Below are positions 6,062-14,802 of a stretch of 17,598 bases of DNA, in pieces. The DNA comes from an uncultured Sphingomonadales bacterium. GTDB taxonomy: Bacteria; Pseudomonadota; Alphaproteobacteria; Sphingomonadales; Sphingomonadaceae. The DNA is taken from the NCBI GenBank assembly GCA_903828025.1, contig CAIKKO010000240.1:1-17598 (forward strand), in the 5' to 3' direction. How positions within the stretch are numbered: the first letter of the stretch is position 1; the number at the start of each line of letters is the position of its first letter. A program made the position numbers and the translations under genes. Under the pieces are notes generated by a model that worked only from the letters and a program-made list of their open reading frames with translations, was not told the origin of the DNA and searched no databases.

Positions 6062-9000
6062 GGTGGCGGTGCCCCGGCCTGGCCAATGTTACTCCCGGCC
6101 AACCCGGGATTGCCGCTGCCCGCAATCGGTTCTTCCGCCGCGCCTGGCAGCCTATCGGGCTGGATCGCAAGGATAATCCGCGGCGCGGCAATCGCGCTGG
6201 ATTTCTGCGGCCCCGGCTTGCCCGGGTTTACCGGACTGCCCGGATCGTTCGGATCGTTCGGATCGTTCGGATCGTTCGGATCATCCGGCGGTGTGTGGTG
6301 AGGCTTCGGATCGTCCAGAACCTCGATCAGGGTAGGCAGACCCGGATCGGGCTTCGTCACCACGCCGCAAGCTGCCACGTTCAGGAGGCAACCGTTGAGC
6401 CGGCTGTCGGCGCTGAAACCGGCCAGATCGGGCTGGCTTTGCGTAAACCGCGTCCAAGCCTTGATCCCGCCGTCCACGCCGACCGCGTTGCGGAACGTGC
6501 CGTTGATGATCACCGTCACCGGCCCGGCGCCCGCCGCGCGCACACGCAAACCCGCCAGCGGCGTGTCAAAACCCAGCGGTTCAACACCGCTGCCGCTGCG
6601 CTGGATATAGAGTGTGCGCCCCGCCGCCAGATCGAGCGCCCCGGCGCGCAGCACCGGCGCATTGCCGCCCGCGCTGACTTTGTCGAGCGCGGTCTCGACC
6701 CCTGCAAAGAACGGATTGGCCGCCAGCCGCGCGAGCAGCGGCGTTGCGGCGATATGGATATCGCGCGCGTCGATCTGCACCGCGCCCGAAAGCGCATTGG
6801 CCGAATCCAGCACAGCGACCGAACCGGTATCAGACGCCAACTGGAACTGGCCGCTCTGGAACGCCAGCGCATTGCCCGCGCGGAAGCCAGTGGCCCTGAG
6901 CGCGCCGGTCACGCGGATCGTCCCGCTCGGTGCCGCTGCGGGCGAAGCGCCGGTCTGGAACAGCACTTTGCCTGCCGGATCGTCGATCGTGCTGCCCGCG
7001 TCTGGCCCGGTCACGTCCAGCTTGCCGATCAGCATATCCACCGGCCCCGCGCCATCCAGCGCGAACACGTTGAGCGAACCGCTCTTGATCCGGCTCCATT
7101 CACCATTGTCGAGCGAATAGCCTGTCGTCGGTACAACGCTGCCGTCGAGGCCGTCACCGATCCGCATGCCCGCCGCATTGCGCGAGACAAGCGTGATCGC
7201 GCCCGTCACGCCCGCATCAAGCCCGGACCCGGCCGGCAACGCCAGATCGCTCGCGCGGATCTCGATTTGCGGGGCGGAGCTGATGCCGCCAAGGCGCACT
7301 GTGCCGCCGCTGTCGATCAGGATCGCGCGCGCGGCGTTCACACCGAGCAAGTTTGCATCGCCGTCCATCGCCGCAGTAAACGCGCCGCCAGCCACTGCAC
7401 CGGTGACCGTCACGCTGCCCCCAGCCAATTGCAGCGGCGCAGCGAACACCGCATCGAAATTATACGCCCCAAGCGCCCCGCCCGCCGGGGCCAGCGCTGC
7501 GCCGCCAACAAGAATGCGCCCGCCTGGCGAGGTGAGGTCGGCCGTGCGCACATTGCCGCCCGCCAACAGCACCATATCACGCGCGCGCACAGCGCCCACG
7601 GTGAGATCGTTGGCGGCAATCAGCGCTGTATCGGTTGCAGCAGAGACCGCACCCAAAGTCAGCGAACCGCCCGTCGAGCCCAGTTCCACCGTTCCGGTCC
7701 GGCTGCGCGCCGAGGTGATGGCTGCGGTGCCGGTGGATGTAACCAGAACCGTCCCGTTCGCCGCCATATCACCTGAGGCAAGCGCCGCTCCGCCGGTCAG
7801 CCTGATTGCAGCCGCGGCGTTGATCGCCCCGCTCCGCAGTGCGCCGCCTGCCGCCATCACGGCGTCACCCGCTATGGCATCAACCGTTCCGATGCGCAGC
7901 GCATCCACCGCAGCAAGGTTGACTTGCGCGGCCCGCGTATTGCCCAGCGTAATGGTCGCAGATCTCGCCACAAGGTTGCCCCCGGCGCTCACCGCACCAG
8001 CGCCAAGATCGCCCGCCGCCTGCAACGACAGAGCACCGCCCGCGTTGATCGTCGTCCCCGTCACACCGCCGCCGCTGCTGGTCAGCGCAACCGCACCGGC
8101 CCCCGTGATCGCGCCGCTGGTGAGGTCGCCCGCCGACGCCAGCGAAACCGGCCCGCCGCTGGCGCTCACACTGCCGGCATCCAAGGTTGTGCCTGCCAAC
8201 GCCGTGACGCGGACAGCCTTGACACCGCCAAGTGTCACCGCCGCGCCTTTGGCATCGAGCCCGCCGCCGGTGGTAATCGCCGCCGTGGTCAAAGCACCGG
8301 CCGCCGCCAGTGTCACATCCGCGCCCGCATTGATCGCGCCGCCCGCCGTCACGCTCCCGCCGCTGCTCGTGAGCGCAGCCTTGCCTGTCGCAGAGATCGG
8401 CCCGCTGGTCAGATTCCCGGCAGCGGAAAGACGGACCGCTCCCGCCGTGGCCGTCATCCGGCCTGCACCCAGCGTTGTGCCTGCCGCCACGGTGATCCGC
8501 TCCGCGCGGACATTGCCGAGGCCAACCGCCGCGCCATTGGCATCAAGCGCCCCGGCCGCTGTCACCGCCGCCGTGGTCAGGTCGCCCTTGGCCGCGAGCG
8601 CCACCGCCGCGCCGCCTGCAAGCGCGCCGCTCACGGTCACCTTGCCGCCGCTGCTGGTCAGGGCAATCACGCCGGTTGCGGATGTTTGTCCTGCCGTCAG
8701 GTCGTCCGCTGCGGTCAGCACGGCGCTGCCTGCGGCGGCATTCACGGTTCCGGCCTGCAGGGTCTTGGCCGCTACGACCGACACTTTCGCGGCGCGCAGA
8801 TTGCCCGCGGCAAAGGCATCGCCGCTGCTCACGGTCAGGCTGTTCGCGGCGGTCAGCGCGCCGAGCGCAATTTTGCCATCCGCCTTGATACCGATCTGAC
8901 CTGCCGTGGCAGAGATGGCCTGCCCCGTCAGCGCGCCGGTCACGGTCAGCGCCACGTCCCCGGCTGCCGAAACGGCATCACCGGTCAACTGCGTGTCGCC

Positions 9001-12000
9001 GCCTGCGAGCAAAGTGAGCCCGTCATGGCCGCGCAGTACACCCGCGCCGAGCGTGCCGCCCGCAGTGATGGTGAGCGCGCCGCCGCTGGCCATGAGATCG
9101 CCCGCCGCCATCGCGCCGCCGCTGGTCAGCCGCAACTCGCCCGCCGTGACCAAGGCATTGGCCAGATCGAGCGTGGTCCCGGTTGAAACCCGCAGGCCCA
9201 CGCTGCCAGCCAGCCCCGAAGCGGTGAGCTTGCCCAAGGTAGCCGCGCCGCCCGCCGATACCAGCAGCCGCCCGCCAGACGCATCGAGATCGCCAGCGGT
9301 CAGGGCGCCGGTCGCCCCCAGCACCACATCGCCCGCAGCGCTCGCCGCCGAAGTCAGGCCGAGGCTGCTGGCCGCGCGCATCGCAATTCCGCCCGCAGCG
9401 GTGACTTTGCCGGCCGATCCAGTTCCGCCAGCCACAAAGTTGATTGCACCGCTGGCCGATGCCAGATTGCCCGCCGCGACGTTCCCTGCCGTGCTGGTCA
9501 GCGTGACTGGCCCACTGGCGGAGACCGCGCCGCTCGTCAGATTGCTCGCCGCCGACAGCTTGGCCGCTCCGGCCGTGGCCGTCACCCGGCCAACGCCAAG
9601 CGTGGTTCCCGCCGCAGCCGTGACACTGGCCGCCCGCACATCGCCCAGCGTCAGGGCCGCGCCCTTGGCATCCAGCGCTCCGCCAGCGGTTACCGCCGCC
9701 ATAGTGAGATCGCCTGAAGCCGCGAGAGTCGCATCGGTCCCCGCGGTGATCGCACCATTTGCGGTGACGCTCCCGCCGGTGCTCGCCAGCGATACCGCAT
9801 CCGTCGCTGTGACCAGTCCACTCGCCAGATTGCCCGCCGCTGTCAGCTTGGCGGCACCCGCCGTGGCCGTTACGCGCCCGACACCCATGGCTGTGTCCGC
9901 CGCAGCGGTGACACTGGCCGCCCGCAGATCGCCCATGCTCACGGCCGAGCCGTTGGCATTCAGCGCTCCGCCCGCCGTTACCGCCGCCGTGGAGAGGTCG
10001 CCTGAAGCGGCCAAAGTAGCGTCGGTTCCGGCAGTGATCGCGCCGCCTGCCGCAACGCTCCCGCCAATGCTCGCCAGCGAAACCGCATTCGTCGCGGAGA
10101 CTGTGCCGGTGGTCAGATTGCCCGCCGCCGTCAGCTTGGCAGCACCCGCCGTGGCCGCCACCCGGCCGATGCCAAGCGTGGTGCCCGCTGCAACCGTCAC
10201 GCTCCCCGCGCGGACATTGCCGATGGTCAGCGCCGCGCCTGTGGCATTCAGCGCGCCGCCAGCCGTTACCGCCGCCGTGGTGAGGGCCCCCGAAGCCGCG
10301 AGAGTCGCATCAGTCCCGGCGGTGATCGCACCATTTGCAATCACGCTCCCGACGCTGCTTGCCAGCGTGACCGCAGCCGCTGCCGCAACCGGACCACTCG
10401 CGATGTTGCCCGTGGCCGTCATGCCAACACCGCCCGAGGACGAGCGGACCGCGCCGGCGGTCACATTGCCCAGCGCGGTTACCAAAGCGCCGTTCGTGCC
10501 GGACAGCGCCCCGGCCGTCAGCGCCCCGCCAGCACTCAGGTCCAGCAGATCGCCCGAAGTCGCCCGGAAGATGTCCATCGTCCCGTCCGAGGTGGCCGCG
10601 ATCAAGCCGAGAGCATTCAGCGCGCCGGCCGTAAGCGCACCGCCCGACTGCAGGTTGATCACCCCGGTTGCGTTGATGGCGCCGGTGGATATGCCGGCGG
10701 TGGAAATGACGGTCAACGAACCGGTGCTGGACGCGCCCCGCACCGTTATCGCACCCCCTGCGGCAATCGGTGGTGCAGCAAACAGGGCATCGAGATTATA
10801 GACACCCAGCGGATCACCGCCCGTCGGAACCATCGCATAGTCTGCCAGCAGCACGCGCCGAACGGCCGCGAACGACTTGATGGACTGCTTGCCGCCCGCC
10901 AGCACCGCGATGTCGCGCCCGGCCAGCGCGCCGACAGTCAGGGCCTGCGGGGTGAACAGCTTGATGTCGGTCCCCGCTGCAATAGCGCCCAGATTCACGA
11001 CACCCTGGCCGAACACCGTGACATCGTAAGTCGCACCCGATGATCCGGAGGGGCTGACCAGCCCGGCAGAAAGGCCGTTGCCCGTGATCGCGCCACTGGA
11101 AACCAGCAGGACCGAGTCGCCGACGGTAACATCACCGCCGAGCGCGATGCTGGCGGTGCCATTGACCCGCGCCGATTGCCCCGCGGAAATAGCACCGGCT
11201 GCCACCGCTCCCCCCGATGACAACGCCGCATCGCCAACAGCACTGACATTGCCAACACCTGCATTGCCGACAGCCAGAACCGCCACATCGCTGCCCGACT
11301 GGATATTGCCGAGCAACACGCTCGCACCGGCATTGGCTGATATCGCGCCGGTCGCGGTCAGGTCGTCAAGGCGGATCAGGCCGGGCGCTGTCAGCGCAAG
11401 GTTTCCGCCCGTCTGGGCAGAGAGGAACGCAAACAGGTCGCCGCTGGTCAGCAGCGTGATCGAGGTCGTGCCATGGATTGTGCCCGATGCACCCGCAGGT
11501 GCCGGGCCTGCCAGCCAGTCACCGGCGGAAATCAGCGTATTGTCCGAAAACAGATCCGATCCGCCGAGTGCTGCCGTGAGCGTTCCGGGCGTCACGAACT
11601 GGAATGCGCCCGTCAGCGTCGTGTCGCCGCCGCCAAGCGCAATAACCGAAGGCGGAGCGCCGGGGGCTGCTGTGCCGGTCGATGAAAAGTTCATGCTGGT
11701 CGCGGTGATTGCGGCACCGCCCAGCACGAAGGTCAAGGGGTGGCCGATCACGGTGCCCGCACCGGGGGTTGATCCCTTGCCGCCAATGGCGCTGGCGGAA
11801 AATGTCAGGGCGTCCGCGTTGAGCTGCCCCTTCTGGTCCGCATGCCCTGCGCGGCTGCCGCCAATGAGACTTGCGCCGCGCGTATCGAGTGCGCCGCCAT
11901 TGCCACCGGCCGTGGCATTGCCGCCTAAGCCAAGGCCCCCGACACCGCCAAAGCCATCCGCTTGAACGATCGCTGAAGCGGGCAGGTTGACCACGCCGCC

Positions 12001-14802
12001 CTGCACCACGAGCGACGCCGCCCCGCCTGCCGCATCGCCGCCGCTACCGGCTACACCCGGGGTAGAGCCTGATCCACCCGCAGCGCCGGTCCCGCCGTTG
12101 CCGTTGGCGGCCACGCTCGTCACGCCAAAGCCTGCCGAACCCGTGTTGACAGCCCCTGTATCGAGGCCGGAAACCACCCCCAGCGTGGCTGTCCCGCCAA
12201 TGCCCGCACCGCCAGCCCCGCCCGCGCCGCCGATGAGGCCAGAACCGGTGCCTCCGGCTCCGCCCGCGCCGCCTGCGGCATTGGCGCTGACGCTGGTACC
12301 ACCGAGTGCAAGAATACCATTACCGGCTTCGGCGAGCGCGAGCGCCGCGCCGCCGGTACCAGTGCCGCCTGCACCGCCGGCGCTTGCCACGCTGGTCGGC
12401 GTGCTGCCGGCCCCGCCAGCGCCGCTCGCGGTGATCGTGCTGGACCCGAAGGTCACCGTGGCATCGCCCTCGAGCGCGCTATAGGCGATGACTTGCGCGG
12501 TGCCGCCGCTGCCTGCGCCGCCGTTACCGCCATCGAACCCGTTGCCGCCAAGCCCCACCGCCCGCGTGATCAAGCCCGCACCGCTGACTGATCCATTGCG
12601 CGCCGAAACGGAGGCCTGCCCGCCGGTCCCCGAAGCGCCCGTGCCACCAGCGCCGCCGATACCGCTGGCCGAAATCAGACTATCGCCCTTGGCCGCGATC
12701 ACACCGCCTGCACCAATTGTGGCACTGTCGCCCGCCGCCAGACGCGCCGTCCCGCCGATGCCAGCACCGCCCGGCCCGCCCGAGTTGCTGAACCCGGGGG
12801 CCGCGCTGTTGGAGAGTGCGCCCGCGCCGCCGGACCCATCGGCCAGAATTGACAGCGTCAACCCCGTGGCCAGCGTTCCGCCGGTCGAATCGACAAACGC
12901 CGTTCCGCCGATCCCGCTACCGCCAGCTTTGCCATCGAACGCCGCCGCTGCACCGCCGAAGCCCGAGGCATCGAGTGCAACCCCGCCAGCGACGGTCACC
13001 CTCAGGCCCGGTTGGGCGCTGATCCCGGCAATCCCGCCGGTACCCAGCCCGCCCTCGATCACGCAGACCGGGCAAGAATCTCCGTTCGCACCGGTGCCGG
13101 TTGCCGTGATGCTGAGCCCGCCCCCGACCGCCAGTGCACCAGCACCCGCCAAACCATCAATTCGTGCGGTGCCGCCAGTCCCGAAACCGCCCGCAAATCC
13201 GCTGGCGCCGACGGTGCCCCCTGCGCCAGCCGCGTGGACGGCCAGGTTCCCGGTCACGTTGACGACGGCCCCGCCTCCCAGCGACACCTTCGCCGTTCCG
13301 CCTGTGCCCGAACCCGTAATGTTGACGATCGCATCCGATGCGGGTTCGCCCGTGGAATCACCCGAGAGCAGCAGATCCCGCCCGATTGCAACCACCGCCC
13401 CGTGGTCGGCGACCAGCGACGCTGTCCCGCCCTGGCTCGGGTTTCCGCCGAAGCCGCTTCTGCTGGCATCGACGGCAGCGCTGCCGCCGACCGTCAGGCC
13501 ACCGCCGTCCACGACGATCCGCGCCGCGCTGCTGTCACTTGGAGTGCCGCCGACGACCTGTCCGCCATCGAGCGCGTTCACGACCAGATCGCCCTTGATA
13601 TCGAGTGTCGAACCGACCCCGGCGACACTGACGAACGCCGCATCGGCGCTGGCAGCGGTCGGATCGGTGACCCCGCCAATATTCACGTTCGATGCGAAGT
13701 TTGCGGTATTACCGCCTTGAACCTGAAGCAAAGCCTGCCCGGTCGCGCGGCCCGTAACTTGCGACGTCGCATCGATCGCACCAATGGCCAGCGTCGCCGG
13801 GAAAGCACCGCTGGCAGCCGAACGGCTTGGCTTGATGGCCCCCCCGACGATGTCATATCCCGCCGAAAGCACGATGGCATTGCCGACGACATCCGCCGCG
13901 CCGGCAACATCGAAGCCCAGCTTGCTGCCCCCCTTGATTGCCAGCGTGATCGCATCGTTTTTCGGCACCGCCACCACGTAAATGCGGTGCGCCGCCGCAG
14001 ATGTGGCGGCCGGCCCGATAATCGCGCCATCGTTCGTCACGACCTCGCCCGCCGCGCTCGTGCCCTGATCGATCTGGATATCGAACAGACCATTGGGCTG
14101 GAACGTGATGGTCGAGGCATCGGCGGCGACCAGCACGGCCGAGCCATCGACGGTGATCGTGCCCGAATTGACCACCTTGGGGGCGATCAGCGCGACATAG
14201 GAATTGAGCGGTCCGGCGGTAATCTGCGCGCCGCTCTGCACCTCAACCGAACTACCCGGATTGGCCTGCAAGAATTTGTAAGAACCAGCAGAATCGAAAG
14301 CGCCACTCACCGAATCGTAGTTCAAATCAGACGCGGTCAGAACCAGGTTGCCGACATCAAAACTACCAGTGGGTGACACAAGGATGCCGCCCGGGCTGTA
14401 GAAAAACAGTGTCCCCCCGCGGCTGACCGCACCGGTCGCCAAGTCCACCAGCCGTGAGACGACCGTGCCATTGAACACGATCGGTCGGGCCGGATCGGTC
14501 GGGATGATCCGGTTGAGGATGGCGAAGGTGGCCGTGTCCATGTTGGTAAACAGCGCCGTGGTTCCGGCAGGCTGAAAATTGATTGGTCCGCTTCCGCCCG
14601 TCTGGTTCGGCGTCCAGTCGATGACCACGTTCGGCGCGTTGGCCACAACCGTGGTGTTGCCCGGCGCGGTCGTGATCACCCCTGCGCCGCCCACGACCAC
14701 CCCGGTCGCATCGAACGATTGCGCCTTCGCGGCCTGCGAGGCACTTGCCAGCATCGTGCCAATGGCGAGCAGCGACGCGCAGAGCAGGCTGGTTCTGCGC
14801 AT
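6058..14802 (-). CDS. TpsA: filamentous-haemagglutinin-like two-partner secretion exoprotein, 2914 aa
   Basis: This is a giant secreted protein of predicted beta-helix. A signal peptide spans residues 1-27, with cleavage after AKA. The TPS/haemagglutination domain spans about 28-290: it contains GGTLFFYSPGGILVSPTGSF and DVGNLVLTASDL, matching the usual GT(V/L)FLINPNG...VNVGGL blocks, with SPGG replacing NPNG. Residues about 450-980 are Gly-rich (GGAGGTG-type). Beyond that are Ala/Gly/Thr beta-repeats, including 96-residue units at 1477-1764 and 2045-2236. The tail has a Cys pair (C2805, C2812), a (DPN)4 run and a Pro/Gly-rich end. The start is ATG 14802, chosen because it gives the signal peptide, has GGGGAGG six nt upstream and overlaps the tpsB stop (TGATG); the open frame extends farther upstream only by chance. 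It probably acts as an adhesin or surface fibre; the receptor is unknown. Confidence 0.93.
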   Translation of the reverse strand: MRRTSLLCASLLAIGTMLASASQAAKAQSFDATGVVVGGAGVITTAPGNTTVVANAPNVVIDWTPNQTGGSGPINFQPAGTTALFTNMDTATFAILNRIIPTDPARPIVFNGTVVSRLVDLATGAVSRGGTLFFYSPGGILVSPTGSFDVGNLVLTASDLNYDSVSGAFDSAGSYKFLQANPGSSVEVQSGAQITAGPLNSYVALIAPKVVNSGTITVDGSAVLVAADASTITFQPNGLFDIQIDQGTSAAGEVVTNDGAIIGPAATSAAAHRIYVVAVPKNDAITLAIKGGSKLGFDVAGAADVVGNAIVLSAGYDIVGGAIKPSRSAASGAFPATLAIGAIDATSQVTGRATGQALLQVQGGNTANFASNVNIGGVTDPTAASADAAFVSVAGVGSTLDIKGDLVVNALDGGQVVGGTPSDSSAARIVVDGGGLTVGGSAAVDASRSGFGGNPSQGGTASLVADHGAVVAIGRDLLLSGDSTGEPASDAIVNITGSGTGGTAKVSLGGGAVVNVTGNLAVHAAGAGGTVGASGFAGGFGTGGTARIDGLAGAGALAVGGGLSITATGTGANGDSCPVCVIEGGLGTGGIAGISAQPGLRVTVAGGVALDASGFGGAAAAFDGKAGGSGIGGTAFVDSTGGTLATGLTLSILADGSGGAGALSNSAAPGFSNSGGPGGAGIGGTARLAAGDSATIGAGGVIAAKGDSLISASGIGGAGGTGASGTGGQASVSARNGSVSGAGLITRAVGLGGNGFDGGNGGAGSGGTAQVIAYSALEGDATVTFGSSTITASGAGGAGSTPTSVASAGGAGGTGTGGAALALAEAGNGILALGGTSVSANAAGGAGGAGGTGSGLIGGAGGAGGAGIGGTATLGVVSGLDTGAVNTGSAGFGVTSVAANGNGGTGAAGGSGSTPGVAGSGGDAAGGAASLVVQGGVVNLPASAIVQADGFGGVGGLGLGGNATAGGNGGALDTRGASLIGGSRAGHADQKGQLNADALTFSASAIGGKGSTPGAGTVIGHPLTFVLGGAAITATSMNFSSTGTAAPGAPPSVIALGGGDTTLTGAFQFVTPGTLTAALGGSDLFSDNTLISAGDWLAGPAPAGASGTIHGTTSITLLTSGDLFAFLSAQTGGNLALTAPGLIRLDDLTATGAISANAGASVLLGNIQSGSDVAVLAVGNAGVGNVSAVGDAALSSGGAVAAGAISAGQSARVNGTASIALGGDVTVGDSVLLVSSGAITGNGLSAGLVSPSGSSGATYDVTVFGQGVVNLGAIAAGTDIKLFTPQALTVGALAGRDIAVLAGGKQSIKSFAAVRRVLLADYAMVPTGGDPLGVYNLDALFAAPPIAAGGAITVRGASSTGSLTVISTAGISTGAINATGVINLQSGGALTAGALNALGLIAATSDGTMDIFRATSGDLLDLSAGGALTAGALSGTNGALVTALGNVTAGAVRSSSGGVGMTATGNIASGPVAAAAAVTLASSVGSVIANGAITAGTDATLAASGALTTAAVTAGGALNATGAALTIGNVRAGSVTVAAGTTLGIGRVAATAGAAKLTAAGNLTTGTVSATNAVSLASIGGSVAAGGAITAGTDATLAASGDLSTAAVTAGGALNANGSAVSMGDLRAASVTAAADTAMGVGRVTATAGAAKLTAAGNLASGLVTATDAVSLASTGGSVTANGAITAGTDATLAASGDLTMAAVTAGGALDAKGAALTLGDVRAASVTAAAGTTLGVGRVTATAGAAKLSAASNLTSGAVSASGPVTLTSTAGNVAAGNLASASGAINFVAGGTGSAGKVTAAGGIAMRAASSLGLTSAASAAGDVVLGATGALTAGDLDASGGRLLVSAGGAATLGKLTASGLAGSVGLRVSTGTTLDLANALVTAGELRLTSGGAMAAGDLMASGGALTITAGGTLGAGVLRGHDGLTLLAGGDTQLTGDAVSAAGDVALTVTGALTGQAISATAGQIGIKADGKIALGALTAANSLTVSSGDAFAAGNLRAAKVSVVAAKTLQAGTVNAAAGSAVLTAADDLTAGQTSATGVIALTSSGGKVTVSGALAGGAAVALAAKGDLTTAAVTAAGALDANGAAVGLGNVRAERITVAAGTTLGAGRMTATAGAVRLSAAGNLTSGPISATGKAALTSSGGSVTAGGAINAGADVTLAAAGALTTAAITTGGGLDAKGAAVTLGGVKAVRVTALAGTTLDAGSVSASGGPVSLASAGDLTSGAITGAGAVALTSSGGGVTGTTINAGGALSLQAAGDLGAGAVSAGGNLVARSATITLGNTRAAQVNLAAVDALRIGTVDAIAGDAVMAAGGALRSGAINAAAAIRLTGGAALASGDMAANGTVLVTSTGTAAITSARSRTGTVELGSTGGSLTLGAVSAATDTALIAANDLTVGAVRARDMVLLAGGNVRTADLTSPGGRILVGGAALAPAGGALGAYNFDAVFAAPLQLAGGSVTVTGAVAGGAFTAAMDGDANLLGVNAARAILIDSGGTVRLGGISSAPQIEIRASDLALPAGSGLDAGVTGAITLVSRNAAGMRIGDGLDGSVVPTTGYSLDNGEWSRIKSGSLNVFALDGAGPVDMLIGKLDVTGPDAGSTIDDPAGKVLFQTGASPAAAPSGTIRVTGALRATGFRAGNALAFQSGQFQLASDTGSVAVLDSANALSGAVQIDARDIHIAATPLLARLAANPFFAGVETALDKVSAGGNAPVLRAGALDLAAGRTLYIQRSGSGVEPLGFDTPLAGLRVRAAGAGPVTVIINGTFRNAVGVDGGIKAWTRFTQSQPDLAGFSADSRLNGCLLNVAACGVVTKPDPGLPTLIEVLDDPKPHHTPPDDPNDPNDPNDPNDPGSPVNPGKPGPQKSSAIAAPRIILAIQPDRLPGAAEEPIAGSGNPGLAGSNIGQAGAPPP
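6241..6285 (-). repeat. 9-bp tandem repeat encoding Asp-Pro-Asn
   Basis: CGGATCGTT is repeated four times perfectly (6241-6276) and followed by a degenerate copy CGGATCATC. On the coding strand it gives a DPN tripeptide run in the TpsA tail. The unit is a multiple of three, so a copy-number change would alter tail length without breaking the frame. Confidence 0.9.
7381..7584 (-). repeat. Intragenic duplicated module, copy 2 (YNFDAVFAAP)
   Basis: This 68-codon segment of tpsA aligns without gaps to 10717-10920. Shared features are RD-VLAGG near the start, then GG-LG-YN-DA-FAAP and AGG--TV-GA. Tyr2447 here corresponds to Tyr1335 in the other copy. Confidence 0.75.
8095..8670 (-). repeat. Second cluster of 288-bp tandem repeats in tpsA (2 units plus a diverged third)
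   Basis: Two 96-residue units (8670-8383 and 8382-8095) begin with ALTSSGG-VT and contain LTTAA-T--G-LDA-GAA and TTL-AG. A third, more diverged unit (AVALTSSGGGVTG) starts at 8094. The units are clearly related to those at 9511-10374. Confidence 0.85.
9511..10374 (-). repeat. Three 288-bp tandem repeats in tpsA
   Basis: The units are 10374-10087, 10086-9799 and 9798-9511, each 96 codons with no indels. Recurring blocks are GAITAGTDATLAASG, AAVTAGGAL, RVTATAGAAKL and the closing SATN/TATD/SASG. The exact spacing is visible in recurring DNA such as TGATCGCACC/GC at 288-bp steps. These encode rungs of the predicted beta-helix. Confidence 0.9.
10717..10920 (-). repeat. Intragenic duplicated module, copy 1 (YNLDALFAAP)
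   Basis: This is the partner of 7381-7584, with the same 68-codon length and the same YN-DA-FAAP core (Tyr1335). The two copies flank both clusters of 96-residue repeats. Confidence 0.75.

Noticed and set aside
7800..10400. Possible CRISPR-like array because of regular repeats
   Set aside because: The period is 288 bp, in frame and protein-coding. There are no short repeats with unique spacers.
5977..13720. Several long plus-strand open frames (up to 631 codons) opposite tpsA
   Set aside because: They are Ala/Pro/Val- or Arg-rich reflections of the Ala/Gly/Thr repeat codons on the minus strand. They have no domains and no ribosome-binding pattern.
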